From: a virus
Direction: 5' to 3' (one strand)
Virus record (IMG/VR): IMGVR_UViG_3300008448_000513
Coordinates: 1-26,862 of that record
DNA length: 26,862 bases
How positions within the stretch are numbered: the first letter of the stretch is position 1; every line of letters starts with the position of its first letter. Under the pieces are notes generated by a model, which was not told where the DNA came from, did not search any database, and was given only the letters and a program-made list of their open reading frames with translations. A program made the position numbers and the translations under genes. Of this stretch, positions 12,707-20,293 are shown one piece after another.

Positions 12707-12713
12707 CGGGGGC

Positions 12714-13229
12714 GTGGGTGCGTCGCAGTCCCGACAGACTATTCAGGATACCATTACCTCCGCTCCGGATACCCTGAACGCCGAACTGGATTCATCTCTG
12801 GACACCCTCGCTGCCAAGATTCGCACCCGCAGTTCGAAGCGGAAGGCAGTTGAGATTTTGGCGAAAGCCCACAAGATAGACTTGAAGAACGTGGGCAAGG
12901 GCGAAGACGGCAAGGTGATGCCCCACACCCGGACCGAGCAAACGACCGAACAGGTGATGAGGTATGTCGCCTGTGGTGCGTCGAGGGAAGAGATAGCCGT
13001 GATGATGAATCTTCGGCCAGGGGTCCTGCAGAAACACTATGCGCGCGAGCTAGAGATAGGGTTGACGCAGAACAACATGAAGGTGGCTGGTACATTACTG
13101 GACATGGCGACGTCCGGCGAATTCGAGACCAGCACCATCTATTGGACGAAAGCGCGCATGGGCTGGCGCGACAAGGACACACCGGGCACACAGATGGTTA
13201 ACCCGCTGCAGATCAACATCCACATCTGA
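12714..13229 (+). CDS. terS: Terminase small subunit
   Basis: 171 residues. The C-terminal half is typical of phage small terminases: 'TEQVMRYVACGASREEIAVM' followed by 'NLRPGVLQKHYARELEIGL' (helix-turn-helix), 'NNMKVAGTLLDMATSG' and 'TIYWTKARMGWRDK'. It would recognise phage DNA and load the large subunit for packaging. The frame is open back to 12282, but upstream sequence is low-complexity Gly/Ser/Arg and normal codon use starts only near 12720. GTG 12714 is therefore preferred; ATG 12651 and ATG 12918 (in front of 'MPHTRTEQ') are alternatives. The odd minigene just upstream leaves the true start uncertain. Confidence 0.85.
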   Translation: MGASQSRQTIQDTITSAPDTLNAELDSSLDTLAAKIRTRSSKRKAVEILAKAHKIDLKNVGKGEDGKVMPHTRTEQTTEQVMRYVACGASREEIAVMMNLRPGVLQKHYARELEIGLTQNNMKVAGTLLDMATSGEFETSTIYWTKARMGWRDKDTPGTQMVNPLQINIHI

Positions 13230-13239
13230 GAGAAGAAAT

Positions 13240-13479
13240 ATGGACGTCACGCCCCCTCCGAAAATGTTCAAGGCCATGGAGCACTTGGTGAACAAGTGCG
13301 TCGGCGAAGCCCCCACGGTATTCGAACGGTCTCCGGCAGCGAATAAGTGCCGCGAAGAGCGTGCGGCGATGTTCGATGTGCTTCACCGGTTGGTCGGCCT
13401 GTCGATGCGGGAAGGTGCTGCGCGCAGGGACAAAGAGGTGCGGGAGGCGATCGCGAATGGCCAGCCGATCCCGTCCTGA
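13240..13479 (+). CDS. Hypothetical protein between terminase genes, 79 aa
   Basis: 79 residues, charged and helical: 'MFKAMEHLVNKCVGEAPTVF', then 'ANKCREERAAMFDVLHRLV' and a basic/acidic tail 'REGAARRDKEVREAIANG'. It is not recognised. It starts 10 bases after the small terminase with GAGAGAAG before the ATG, and overlaps the large terminase start by 23 bases, so it belongs to the packaging operon. Small proteins at this position may help terminase, but this is inference. Confidence 0.8.
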   Translation: MDVTPPPKMFKAMEHLVNKCVGEAPTVFERSPAANKCREERAAMFDVLHRLVGLSMREGAARRDKEVREAIANGQPIPS

Positions 13480-15022
13480 AGTCAGTATCCCCCAGACAGG
13501 AAAGCAGCCCGGAACACCGGAGCCTGCTAAGCCGATCGATTATTATCCGCCGGGACCGGTAGCCCGTAACTATCTACGCGACGACTCATTCATCGTCGGC
13601 ATCCGGGGGCCGTTCGGGTCGGGGAAATCTGCGGCCTCGGTCATGAAGATCATCAAGAATGCGCAGACTCAACGCGTCGGGAACGACGGTTGGAAACGCC
13701 GCAGGACGGCGATCATTCGTAACACGTACCCCGAACTGCGCACGACGACCATGAACACTTGGCACCAATGGGTGCCGCAGCACATCGGGAAGTGGCGGGA
13801 ATCCGGCCCGCCGATGCAGCACATCAAGCTGGAGCAGGAGAAAATCGACTGGGAGATCGTGTTCGTAGCACTGGACCGGCCAGATGATTTGAACAAGCTG
13901 CTGGGGATGGAGCTTTCGGATGCGTGGATCAACGAAGCCCGCGAGATACCGAAAGCCGTTCTAGACGGTCTGGCGGGTCGGGTCGGACGTTACCCCCCCG
14001 TCTGGCAGGGCGGGTGCGATAACGTCCAGATCATCATGGATACGAACTCTCCGGACACCGACCATTGGTGGTATACGCTCGCGGAAGAAGATACGAGCGA
14101 TGAAGACAAGCGGCAGATGATCGAATCGACCAGGGAAGCCGAGGAGATTCTCCGCACCGGCGGCATACTGCGCCCCACCCAGAAACTGATGAGCTTCCAC
14201 ACCCAGCCATCTGGCCGGTCGCCGGAAGCGGAAAACGTAAAGAATCTTCGGCCCGGGTACTATACGTTCCTGCAGGCCGGAAAAGACCAAGATTGGATCA
14301 AGGTATACATCGATAACGAGTACGGTTTCGTGATGGAAGGCCGACCCGTGTACCCCGAGTACCGAGAGTCGATTCACAAGCGGGACCACAACGTTATTCC
14401 GGCCCTTGGCATCAGCATCGGAATGGATTTCGGCCTGACCCCGGCAGCCACGATCGAGCAGCGGTTGGCCAACGGTCGGTGGCTGGTTCACGATGAGTTG
14501 GTATCCAAACGCCTCGGTATAACGACGTTCGCGCAAGAACTCGCGCGTATGCTTACGGCCAAGTACCCGGGCATCCCGGTGGTATCGGCACGCGGCGACC
14601 CAGCCGGTGATGCCATGACCCCGGAAGAGTCCACCTGCTTCAAGATTTTGCAAGCTGCGGGCATTGACGCCAAACCGGCACCAACCAATGACCCGACGCG
14701 CCGCAGGGAAGCGATGCGGTATCTGCTGCGCACCCACATCGACGGCGAACCGGGCATCGTGATCAATGGCCGGTGCTTGACGTTGCGCAAAGGCTTGGCC
14801 GGCGGCTTTCATTACAAAAGAGTGCAGGTGTCCGGGGATGCCCGTTACAAAGATCAGCCAGACAAGAATCAGTTCAGCCATGTGTGCGAAGCTTTGGAAT
14901 ACGATCTCGTGTCGGCGGGCGAAGATCGGAACGTAACGACATCCGCCCAGCAGCGCACTCTGATGAATTCAGGCAAGTTGCAGCGATACGCTGAATCAGA
15001 ATACGACATCTTTTCAAGTTAG
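13457..15022 (+). CDS. terL: Terminase large subunit (packaging ATPase/nuclease)
   Basis: 521 residues. It drives DNA into the prohead and cuts it. The ATPase domain has a Walker A-like 'GPFGSGKS' (51-58), a Walker B-like 'ELSDAWINEAREI' with acidic residues near 155-162, and 'QIIMDTNSPDTDHWW', the coupling-motif region. The nuclease domain shows 'ISIGMDFGLTPAATI' with D324 and 'SARGDPAGDAMTPEES' with D381 as likely metal ligands. ATG 13457 is chosen because the frame further upstream reads as a Cys/Arg-rich shadow of the preceding gene; GGGAGG lies about 10 nt before it. Size and motif order fit podoviral terminases. Confidence 0.95.
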   Translation: MASRSRPEVSIPQTGKQPGTPEPAKPIDYYPPGPVARNYLRDDSFIVGIRGPFGSGKSAASVMKIIKNAQTQRVGNDGWKRRRTAIIRNTYPELRTTTMNTWHQWVPQHIGKWRESGPPMQHIKLEQEKIDWEIVFVALDRPDDLNKLLGMELSDAWINEAREIPKAVLDGLAGRVGRYPPVWQGGCDNVQIIMDTNSPDTDHWWYTLAEEDTSDEDKRQMIESTREAEEILRTGGILRPTQKLMSFHTQPSGRSPEAENVKNLRPGYYTFLQAGKDQDWIKVYIDNEYGFVMEGRPVYPEYRESIHKRDHNVIPALGISIGMDFGLTPAATIEQRLANGRWLVHDELVSKRLGITTFAQELARMLTAKYPGIPVVSARGDPAGDAMTPEESTCFKILQAAGIDAKPAPTNDPTRRREAMRYLLRTHIDGEPGIVINGRCLTLRKGLAGGFHYKRVQVSGDARYKDQPDKNQFSHVCEALEYDLVSAGEDRNVTTSAQQRTLMNSGKLQRYAESEYDIFSS

Positions 15023-15033
15023 GAGAGCACAGC

Positions 15034-15258
15034 ATGGGTGGATTTGTGGATAAACTTACCGGGGGTTCGCAACCGGCCCCTCCGCCGAGGCCCATCGAGC
15101 CGCCCGCGCCTCCCAACATCGAGAAGGTCGATGAAGAAGCGCGGTCGCGGGCGATGGCAGACGAACGCAATAAGCGCAGGGGTCGGGCGGCGGCCATCAT
15201 CGCCGGTTCGGCTGGCGGCGCTCCTGTAACGGCTACCAAAGCCCTGACCGGGGAATAA
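15034..15258 (+). CDS. Small proline-rich protein before the connector gene
   Basis: 74 residues: a glycine-rich start 'MGGFVDKLTGGS', a proline run 'QPAPPPRPIEPPAPP', a charged helix 'EKVDEEARSRAMADERNKRR' and a Gly/Ala-rich end. Small proteins of this type commonly sit between terminase and connector genes in podoviruses and are of unknown function, possibly minor virion parts. AGGAGAG precedes the ATG. It ends one base before the connector start, so the two are tightly linked. Confidence 0.82.
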   Translation: MGGFVDKLTGGSQPAPPPRPIEPPAPPNIEKVDEEARSRAMADERNKRRGRAAAIIAGSAGGAPVTATKALTGE

Positions 15259-15259
15259 C

Positions 15260-16900
15260 GTGGAAGAAACCGCTGAGCGGATTTTACGCGACCAGAGCAT
15301 GCTCGAGAATAACCGCTCGACATGGGATTCGCACTGGACCGAAATCGCTGAACGTGCGCTGCCCCGGTACGATGACTTCAACAAGAAGGAACGGACCGAA
15401 GGGCAGAAGCGCACGGAAAAGATTTTCGACAGCACGGCCGTGCTGGCTCTGGACCGTGCCGCCAGCGCGATCGATTCCCTATTGACCCCCAGCACCGGCC
15501 AATGGCATGGCCTCGTGCCGGAGGATGACGACCTTCTCGAAGATCAAGAGGTGATGTTGTTCCTTCACCAATTGACTCGTCGCCTGTTCAGGATGCGCTA
15601 TCGGCCGAAGGCGAATTTCGCTTCCCAAGCCCACGAATGCTATGTGACACTGATGGCGTTCGGCACGCTGGGTATGTTCGTCGACGATGAACTCGGCATC
15701 GGTACGCGGTACAAGTCGTGCCCGACTTCGGAGCTGTATATCGCCGAGAATGCTTCCGGCATGATCGATCTCGTGCACCGGAAGTTCCCGTTCTCGGCGC
15801 GAGCCGCGATGCAGAAGTGGGGCAACAAATGTCCCGAGTTCATCAAAGTGGCTTCGGAAAAAGAGCCATTCAAAAAGTTCGATTTTATTCACTGCGTGAA
15901 ACCGAACATGGAAATGGTGGCGTCGGCCAAAGACTACCGAGGCATGCAGTTCTCTTCGTATTACATGCCGGTTGAAGGGAAGGAGGTGATCAATCGTTCC
16001 GGGTACCGCACCATGCCGTACTCGATTTCGCGCCACGTAACTGCGCCACGGGAAACATACGGCCGCAGTCCGGCCATGATGGTCCTTGCCGACATCAAGA
16101 TGCTCAACGAGATGGAAAAGACCACCATCAGGGCGGCGCACAAGATCGTGGATCCGCCTTTGCTGGTCCACGGCGATGGTTCCTTGGGCGCGTACAACAT
16201 GCGCCCGGGGGCCATCAACTACGGCGGCGTCGATGACAAAGGTAATCAGATGGTCGTTGCCATGAAGATGGGCAGCAATCTTCCGATCGCCTTGGAGCTG
16301 TCCGAGCAAAAGCGGAAAGCTATCAACGACGCGTTCTATGTGACTTTGTTCCAGGTGTTGGTGCAAAATCCCCGTATGTCGGCTACCGAAGCCATGCTGC
16401 GCGCTCAAGAAAAAGGACAATTGCTGGCCCCCACGGTGGGCAGGCAAGAATCCGAATTCATCGGGACGCTGGTAGAACGGGAACTGTCCATCGCTGCGGC
16501 AGCCGGGATGTTGGAAGACATGCCAGCCCAACTCATGGACGCGGGCGGGGGCATCAAAATCAGCCACACCTCTCCGCTGTCCCGTTTGCGTCGGGCCGAA
16601 GACGGCGTAGCTATTTTGCGCACCCTGGAATCCGTGGCCCCTATCGCTCAATACCGGCCAGAAGTAATGGACGTGTTCGACGACGAGGCCATTGTCCGCG
16701 AACTGGCTGAAATCAATAACGTTCCGCCGAAGATCATGCGTTCCGCCGATGCATTGTCGGCCATGCGTGAGCAGAAGGCGCAGCGCCAGGAGCAAGTCGA
16801 CGCACTGGAAGGTGCGCAGACGGCATCAGTCGCAGCCAAAAACCTTGGGCAGGCAGCGCAGGCTGCGGGCTTCACACAACCTGCCCTTATCCCTGAATAG
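15260..16900 (+). CDS. Head-tail connector (portal) protein, T7 gp8-like
   Basis: 546 residues, the usual length for T7-type connectors (about 536). It would form the dodecameric ring at the capsid vertex through which DNA enters and leaves. Recognisable stretches are 'WTEIAERALPRYDDF', 'DRAASAIDSLLTPSTGQWH' (the T7-type 'L.P....W' signature), 'SCPTSELYIAENASG', 'YGRSPAMMVLADIKMLNEM', 'GAINYGGVDDKGNQMV', 'PRMSATEAMLRAQEKGQL' and 'LSRLRRAEDGVAILRTLE'. The start is GTG 15260 with GGGGAA upstream. The C-terminus is Gln/Ala-rich and probably flexible. It is the anchor for calling the virion T7-type. Confidence 0.95.
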   Translation: MEETAERILRDQSMLENNRSTWDSHWTEIAERALPRYDDFNKKERTEGQKRTEKIFDSTAVLALDRAASAIDSLLTPSTGQWHGLVPEDDDLLEDQEVMLFLHQLTRRLFRMRYRPKANFASQAHECYVTLMAFGTLGMFVDDELGIGTRYKSCPTSELYIAENASGMIDLVHRKFPFSARAAMQKWGNKCPEFIKVASEKEPFKKFDFIHCVKPNMEMVASAKDYRGMQFSSYYMPVEGKEVINRSGYRTMPYSISRHVTAPRETYGRSPAMMVLADIKMLNEMEKTTIRAAHKIVDPPLLVHGDGSLGAYNMRPGAINYGGVDDKGNQMVVAMKMGSNLPIALELSEQKRKAINDAFYVTLFQVLVQNPRMSATEAMLRAQEKGQLLAPTVGRQESEFIGTLVERELSIAAAAGMLEDMPAQLMDAGGGIKISHTSPLSRLRRAEDGVAILRTLESVAPIAQYRPEVMDVFDDEAIVRELAEINNVPPKIMRSADALSAMREQKAQRQEQVDALEGAQTASVAAKNLGQAAQAAGFTQPALIPE

Positions 16901-16909
16901 GAGCGCATC

Positions 16910-17050
16910 ATGATCGAAGTACGATACGTAGACGGGCAGCGGCACGAAATCATGGCCGAAACTCCGGTCGAAGAGTCCGGCGTCGAGCCGAGCAGCAACG
17001 CGTCCGAGTCGGATTCGGGCACCACCCAATCAGGCGCTGAAGAGGAATAG
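16910..17050 (+). CDS. Very small acidic protein, 46 aa
   Basis: 46 residues: 'MIEVRYVDGQRHEIMAETPV' followed by an acidic Ser/Glu-rich tail ending 'SGAEEE'. TAGGAGCG lies just upstream of the ATG, and the gene fits exactly between the connector gene and the next gene with no gap, so it is very likely translated. Function is unknown. The location suggests a minor assembly factor. Confidence 0.75.
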   Translation: MIEVRYVDGQRHEIMAETPVEESGVEPSSNASESDSGTTQSGAEEE

Positions 17051-17051
17051 C

Positions 17052-17363
17052 GTGAACTTCCTCACCAAGATCATCTTCCGTCGCAGGCAAGCATATAGGC
17101 ATGTCTTCGGCCAAGAGGGTGATCTTGGCAAGTCTGCACAAATCGTACTGGCCGATCTACACGCGTTTTGCCGGGCGGGGCAGTCAACTGCTGTGCATTC
17201 TCACATTGCCGGGAAGATCGACCCTCTGGCCACCATGATCGCCGAAGGAAGGCGAGAAGTGTGGCTCAGGGTCATCCAGCACTTGAATGTATCTGATGCT
17301 GATTTGCACCGAATCGTTCATCAAGAGGACGATTATATACGCGCTGAATCTGGGACCGACTAA
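17052..17363 (+). CDS. Bbp19-like phage protein
   Basis: 103 residues. After a basic start ('MNFLTKIIFRRRQAYRHVFG') comes 'KSAQIVLADLHAFCRAGQST' and then 'GKIDPLATMIAEGRREVWLR', which fits the Bbp19 family first named in the Bordetella phage BPP-1. Its exact role is not known; it occurs in head-gene clusters, so it is presumably a minor structural or assembly protein. Start GTG 17052 has GAGGAA upstream and follows the stop of the 46-residue gene by one base. Confidence 0.8.
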   Translation: MNFLTKIIFRRRQAYRHVFGQEGDLGKSAQIVLADLHAFCRAGQSTAVHSHIAGKIDPLATMIAEGRREVWLRVIQHLNVSDADLHRIVHQEDDYIRAESGTD

Positions 17364-17377
17364 AAGGGACTCCCGAA

Positions 17378-18298
17378 ATGTTCAAGAAAATTCATCATGT
17401 TTATATGGCGGAAGACTCTGGTGCAGGCAACGGTGGGGCTCCTGCTGCGGGAGCGGAATCCGGAACCCCTGCTGCCGGTTCTCCACCCGCCAGCGGTTCT
17501 CCACCCGCCAGCGGCGGATCATGGTACGAAGGTTTCCAAAATCCGGAAGTCAAAGACTGGCTCAAAGCTTACGGCGACGCGTACCCGAACCCGGAAGCCG
17601 TGGCCACCAAGGCGCTGAACCTCGAGAAATTTATCGGGGTCGAAAAAGCCGGTCGTGGCATCGTCGTCCCGAAATCCGACGCCAAACCGGAAGAATGGCG
17701 GGCGTTCTACAGCAAGGTCGGCGGCGTTCCGGAAAAAGCCGATGGCTACAAGATCCCGGACAGCTTCGCTTCCGATCCTGTCGCGGCGAAGTTCCGCGAA
17801 CACGCCCATTCGGTGGGCATGCCGCCCGCGTTTTTCGATCAATCGCTTTCTTTCATGGAAAAGATGGTCGCTGAAACGCAGGAAGCGCGCCTGAAAGAAT
17901 ACGCGGCAAGGTCCGAACGGGAGATGTCGGAATTGCGTTCCGAGTGGGGAACCGACTACGACAAGAACACGGAACTGGCTCGCCGTGCCGCGAAGTCTTT
18001 CATCCCCCACTCCAGCCCGGAAGAACTGACTGCGTTTCTCGACAAGATGGAAGGCGCTATCGGATCCAAAGCAGCGATGAATCTTTGGTCCAAGATCGGC
18101 CAGGGTTTCGCTGAAGGCGAGTTCATCGGCGGCGACGGAACGGGCGGGGCTGGCGGCATGTCGCCGGAGGGCGCGCGGGTCCGGATCGCTGAACTCAAAC
18201 GGGATACGGAGTTCGGCAAGAAGCTCATGAACAACGATTCCGCGTCCAAAGCCGAGTGGGACAGGCTGCACAAGATCGGATACCCCACCCCGCAATAG
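17378..18298 (+). CDS. Capsid scaffold/assembly protein
   Basis: 306 residues. It has a low-complexity Gly/Ala/Pro/Ser N-terminus, containing a duplicated 'GSPPAS' unit, then 'WYEGFQNPEVKDWLKAYG', 'VPKSDAKPEEWRAFYSKVGG', 'PEKADGYKIPDS' and a highly charged helical body, ending 'EWDRLHKIGYPTPQ'. This is the layout of podoviral scaffold proteins, which fill the prohead and leave before or during packaging. Its place between connector and capsid genes agrees. AAGGGA precedes the ATG at 17378. Confidence 0.9.
   Translation: MFKKIHHVYMAEDSGAGNGGAPAAGAESGTPAAGSPPASGSPPASGGSWYEGFQNPEVKDWLKAYGDAYPNPEAVATKALNLEKFIGVEKAGRGIVVPKSDAKPEEWRAFYSKVGGVPEKADGYKIPDSFASDPVAAKFREHAHSVGMPPAFFDQSLSFMEKMVAETQEARLKEYAARSEREMSELRSEWGTDYDKNTELARRAAKSFIPHSSPEELTAFLDKMEGAIGSKAAMNLWSKIGQGFAEGEFIGGDGTGGAGGMSPEGARVRIAELKRDTEFGKKLMNNDSASKAEWDRLHKIGYPTPQ
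17477..17512 (+). repeat. 18-bp tandem repeat in scaffold gene (two copies)
   Basis: GGTTCTCCACCCGCCAGC appears twice in a row (17477-17494, 17495-17512), adding six in-frame residues (GSPPAS) to the flexible N-terminal linker. Identical copies suggest recent slippage. Confidence 0.95.
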
Positions 18299-18301
18299 GG
18301 G

Positions 18302-18330
18302 TTGCGCGGAGTCTGGCGGTGTGTTAGACT
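18302..18330 (+). promoter_or_regulatory. Promoter candidate for major capsid gene
   Basis: -35 TTGCGC (18302-18307), 17-nt spacer, TGT then -10 TAGACT (18325-18330). Same spacing and TGN extended -10 as the other promoters here. It begins three bases after the scaffold stop codon. Confidence 0.6.
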
Positions 18331-18335
18331 CCGCG
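18305..18335 (+). other. Perfect inverted repeat overlapping the capsid promoter
   Basis: Arms CGCGGAGTCT (18305-18314) and AGACTCCGCG (18326-18335) with an 11-nt loop. In RNA it would be a stable hairpin just after the scaffold gene; in DNA it covers the promoter spacer and -10. No T-run follows. It may work as a weak terminator, a processing site or an operator. Confidence 0.65.
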
Positions 18336-18488
18336 TACGTGATCTGAACACCCCGGGACCCCGTTAGCGCGGGCCGGTGCACTCCTCGGAAAGACGAGGC
18401 GTCTGGCGGGCGACAACCGCAAGTGTGGGTCCAGCATTGGGACACCCTCGCGAAAGGCCAAATCCCAACTTTCCCGAAGGAATACGTC
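18331..18488 (+). promoter_or_regulatory. Long structured 5' leader of major capsid gene
   Basis: About 150 nt without a gene. Several small hairpins are visible: CCTCG/CGAGG with a GAAAGA loop (18384-18399), GCGG/CCGC (18406-18420) and GGGTCC pairing with GGA..CCC (about 18427-18447). AAGGA precedes ATG 18489. The leader could protect or boost translation of the most abundant structural protein. Confidence 0.5.
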
Positions 18489-19379
18489 ATGTCCCAGGCA
18501 ATCCCAACGCATTACGCCGTGCAGTACGCTTCGAACATCGAAATGCTCTTGCAGCAGAGGGGTTCGAAGCTGAGCGGCACCGTCCGCCCGCAGAGCATCA
18601 CGGGCGCGAAAGCAGCCACCCCGGTCGAGCAGATCGGTGCCACCAACGCCCGCAAGCGCACCACGCGGTACCCGACCCTTACGCCGGTCGAAACCCCGCA
18701 CGAGCGTCCGTGGGTCTACCCGTCCGATTACGATTGGATGGATCTCGTCGATTCGATCGACAAGCTCCGCATGGTCGTCGACCCGCAGTCGGCCTACGTT
18801 CAGTCCGGCCAGATGGCGATGGGCCGCGCGATGGACGACGAAATCATCGCGGCGTATTTCGGTGATCGGAAGACCGGCGAAGACGGAGCGACCACCACCG
18901 CCTTCCCGGCGGGCCAGCAAGTGGCTGTCAACTTCGGCGCATCCGGCAACGTCGGCCTGACCGTCACCAAGATCCGCGAAGCGCGTCGTCTGCTGATGGC
19001 GGCGGAAGTCGACCTCGACAGCGACCCGCTGATCATGCCCATGACGGCGAAACAGCACGACAACCTGCTCGCGGAAATTCAGGTCATCTCGATGGACTAT
19101 AACGACCGGCCGGTGATGCAGGAAGGCAAGGTCGCTCGTTTCCTCGGCTTCGAGATGAAGCATGTCGAGCGTCTGCTCACGGACGGTTCTTCGTTCCGCC
19201 GCGTTCCGGCGTACGCGAAATCCGGCATGGTGCTGGCAACGTGGAATACCATCACGACCGACATCAGCATCCGTCGCGATCTCGCTGGCATGCCGTATCA
19301 GGTTTACGTGTACGGCACCTTCGGCGCCACTCGGCTGGAAGAGCGGAAGATGATCGAAATCAAGTGCTCGGAAGCCTGA
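18489..19379 (+). CDS. Major capsid protein
   Basis: 296 residues forming the shell. Key stretches are 'SQAIPTHYAVQYASNIEMLL', 'TGAKAATPVEQIGATNARKR', 'VYPSDYDWMDLVDSIDKLRM', 'AMGRAMDDEIIAAYFGDRKT', 'VTKIREARRLLMAAEVDL' and the C-terminal 'MIEIKCSEA'. This matches a family of non-T7-sequence podoviral capsid proteins expected to have the HK97 fold. The start ATG 18489 is chosen because AAGGA lies 8 nt upstream. The earlier in-frame GTG at 18423 has no ribosome-binding site and lies in the structured leader. Position after scaffold and its own promoter support the call. Confidence 0.92.
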   Translation: MSQAIPTHYAVQYASNIEMLLQQRGSKLSGTVRPQSITGAKAATPVEQIGATNARKRTTRYPTLTPVETPHERPWVYPSDYDWMDLVDSIDKLRMVVDPQSAYVQSGQMAMGRAMDDEIIAAYFGDRKTGEDGATTTAFPAGQQVAVNFGASGNVGLTVTKIREARRLLMAAEVDLDSDPLIMPMTAKQHDNLLAEIQVISMDYNDRPVMQEGKVARFLGFEMKHVERLLTDGSSFRRVPAYAKSGMVLATWNTITTDISIRRDLAGMPYQVYVYGTFGATRLEERKMIEIKCSEA

Positions 19380-19419
19380 TCCCCGACTGACCGACTTCAC
19401 ACCCATTCAGGAGAAAAGC

Positions 19420-20013
19420 ATGAAAAAGTTCTTTGCCCAATTGGCCAGCACGATCACGCTGGCTGTTCTCGCGCCGATCGCGGCGTACGCCGAGCGCATG
19501 TTCTGCATGTTCGTCGTCGTGGCGGCGCGGTCCGTTCCTCTGACCAACGCCGATGCGACCCCCGTTCGCCTGAATTCGGCGAGCGTGGATCGAGCGCGCA
19601 CCCTCAGTGCGCGCGGCGTCGTTTCTGTGGCCAACCCTCAATCCATCGGGTCCACGTTTCGCATGTTTCGGGTGCGCAGCGGTGATATGATCCATTCGAT
19701 TCTGCTGGATTGCACCGCCATCACGGGCGCGGCCGCAGACATCGGCTTGTATCGGACCGCTCGTGATGGCGGCGCGGTGGTCGATGCCGACTTTTTCGGC
19801 TCGGCCGTTTCGTTGGCCACGGCTTTGGCCGCGTCCGACGTTACCCGCGAATCCGGCGTCGTGACCGTCGCGAACATGGAAAAGCCGCTGTGGTCTGCGC
19901 TCGGTCTGGCCGCAGACCCGAACGTCGAATACGACGTTACGCTGACGCTCACGGCCGGTGCCACCGCAACCGGAAACATCTGCCTGCGCGGCGAGTTCAA
20001 CGGGTCATTCTGA
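19420..20013 (+). CDS. Virion structural protein with signal-peptide-like N-terminus
   Basis: 197 residues. The C-terminal 140 residues ('FRMFRVRSGDMIHSILLDC', 'AADIGLYRTARDGGAVVDAD', 'FFGSAVSLATALAASDV', 'SALGLAADPNVEYDVTLTL') resemble proteins often found right after phage capsid genes, probably minor head or decoration proteins. The N-terminus is unusual: 'MKKFFAQLASTITLAVLAP' then 'IAAYA', which reads as a secretion signal with a possible cleavage after AYA, followed by a second hydrophobic stretch 'MFCMFVVVAA'. CAGGAG precedes the ATG with ideal spacing, so this start is credible. Alternatively translation starts at an inner ATG. Confidence 0.85.
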   Translation: MKKFFAQLASTITLAVLAPIAAYAERMFCMFVVVAARSVPLTNADATPVRLNSASVDRARTLSARGVVSVANPQSIGSTFRMFRVRSGDMIHSILLDCTAITGAAADIGLYRTARDGGAVVDADFFGSAVSLATALAASDVTRESGVVTVANMEKPLWSALGLAADPNVEYDVTLTLTAGATATGNICLRGEFNGSF

Positions 20014-20031
20014 TCCCCTGGCCGTAAAACC

Positions 20032-20062
20032 GAAGCCCCGGGCCGACAGGTTCCGGGGCTTC
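20032..20062 (+). terminator. Intrinsic terminator-like hairpin after capsid cluster
   Basis: Perfect stem GAAGCCCCGG (20032-20041) with CCGGGGCTTC (20053-20062), 11-nt loop, followed by ATCATTTC. The downstream T content is modest, so termination may be partial, lowering expression of tail genes relative to capsid genes. Confidence 0.75.
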
Positions 20063-20081
20063 ATCATTTCGGAGACATGAA

Positions 20082-20282
20082 ATGGCAACTCGTCGTTACG
20101 GCCTTTCCAAAGGCGAAAACATCGACCAGATCACGGAAGCGGTCGGAGCAGCCATCGTGACGGACTCGATGGAATTCACCGTCGATTTCGATGCTGCGGC
20201 AAAGCCTTCCCGCGAAGATGTGATCCTCGGGCTGGAAAAGATCAAGATGCACATCATGGACGGTCCGTGGCCCCCGGCCTGA
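20082..20282 (+). CDS. Small conserved-type phage protein, 66 aa
   Basis: 66 residues: 'MATRRYGLSKGENIDQITEA', then 'VGAAIVTDSMEFTVDFDAA' and 'REDVILGLEKIKMHIMDG'. Proteins with an 'RRYGLS.GE....TEAVG' beginning are common in podoviral head-tail clusters; their function is unknown. GGAG lies 7 nt before the ATG. It stands between the terminator and the tail-tube A gene. Confidence 0.8.
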   Translation: MATRRYGLSKGENIDQITEAVGAAIVTDSMEFTVDFDAAAKPSREDVILGLEKIKMHIMDGPWPPA

Positions 20283-20293
20283 GGTAGACAGCC

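Larger units (their letters stand above)
11827..12713. other. Gene-free, very GC-rich divergent region
   Basis: About 890 bp without a convincing gene. Long open frames on both strands here are Arg/Pro/Gly-rich and lack ribosome-binding sites, as expected for GC-rich non-coding DNA. It holds three CGCGTACGC palindromic cores (12130, 12163, 12302), scattered CTGTTC-type elements in both orientations (about 11969, 12006, 12043, 12108, 12193), a direct repeat CGGGCCGGTAAGC near 11988 and 12199, the rightward promoter, and a G-run repeat block. It lies between divergent operons, so it is a reasonable place for regulatory signals and perhaps a replication origin or packaging site (inference). Confidence 0.7.

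Noticed and set aside
12282-12713. N-terminal extension of small terminase to 12282
   Set aside because: This start lies before the expected transcript start of the promoter at 12263-12291, has no ribosome-binding site, and encodes low-complexity sequence.
15479-16795. 438-residue minus-strand frame opposite the connector gene
   Set aside because: His/Arg-rich antisense shadow of a clearly recognised connector protein.
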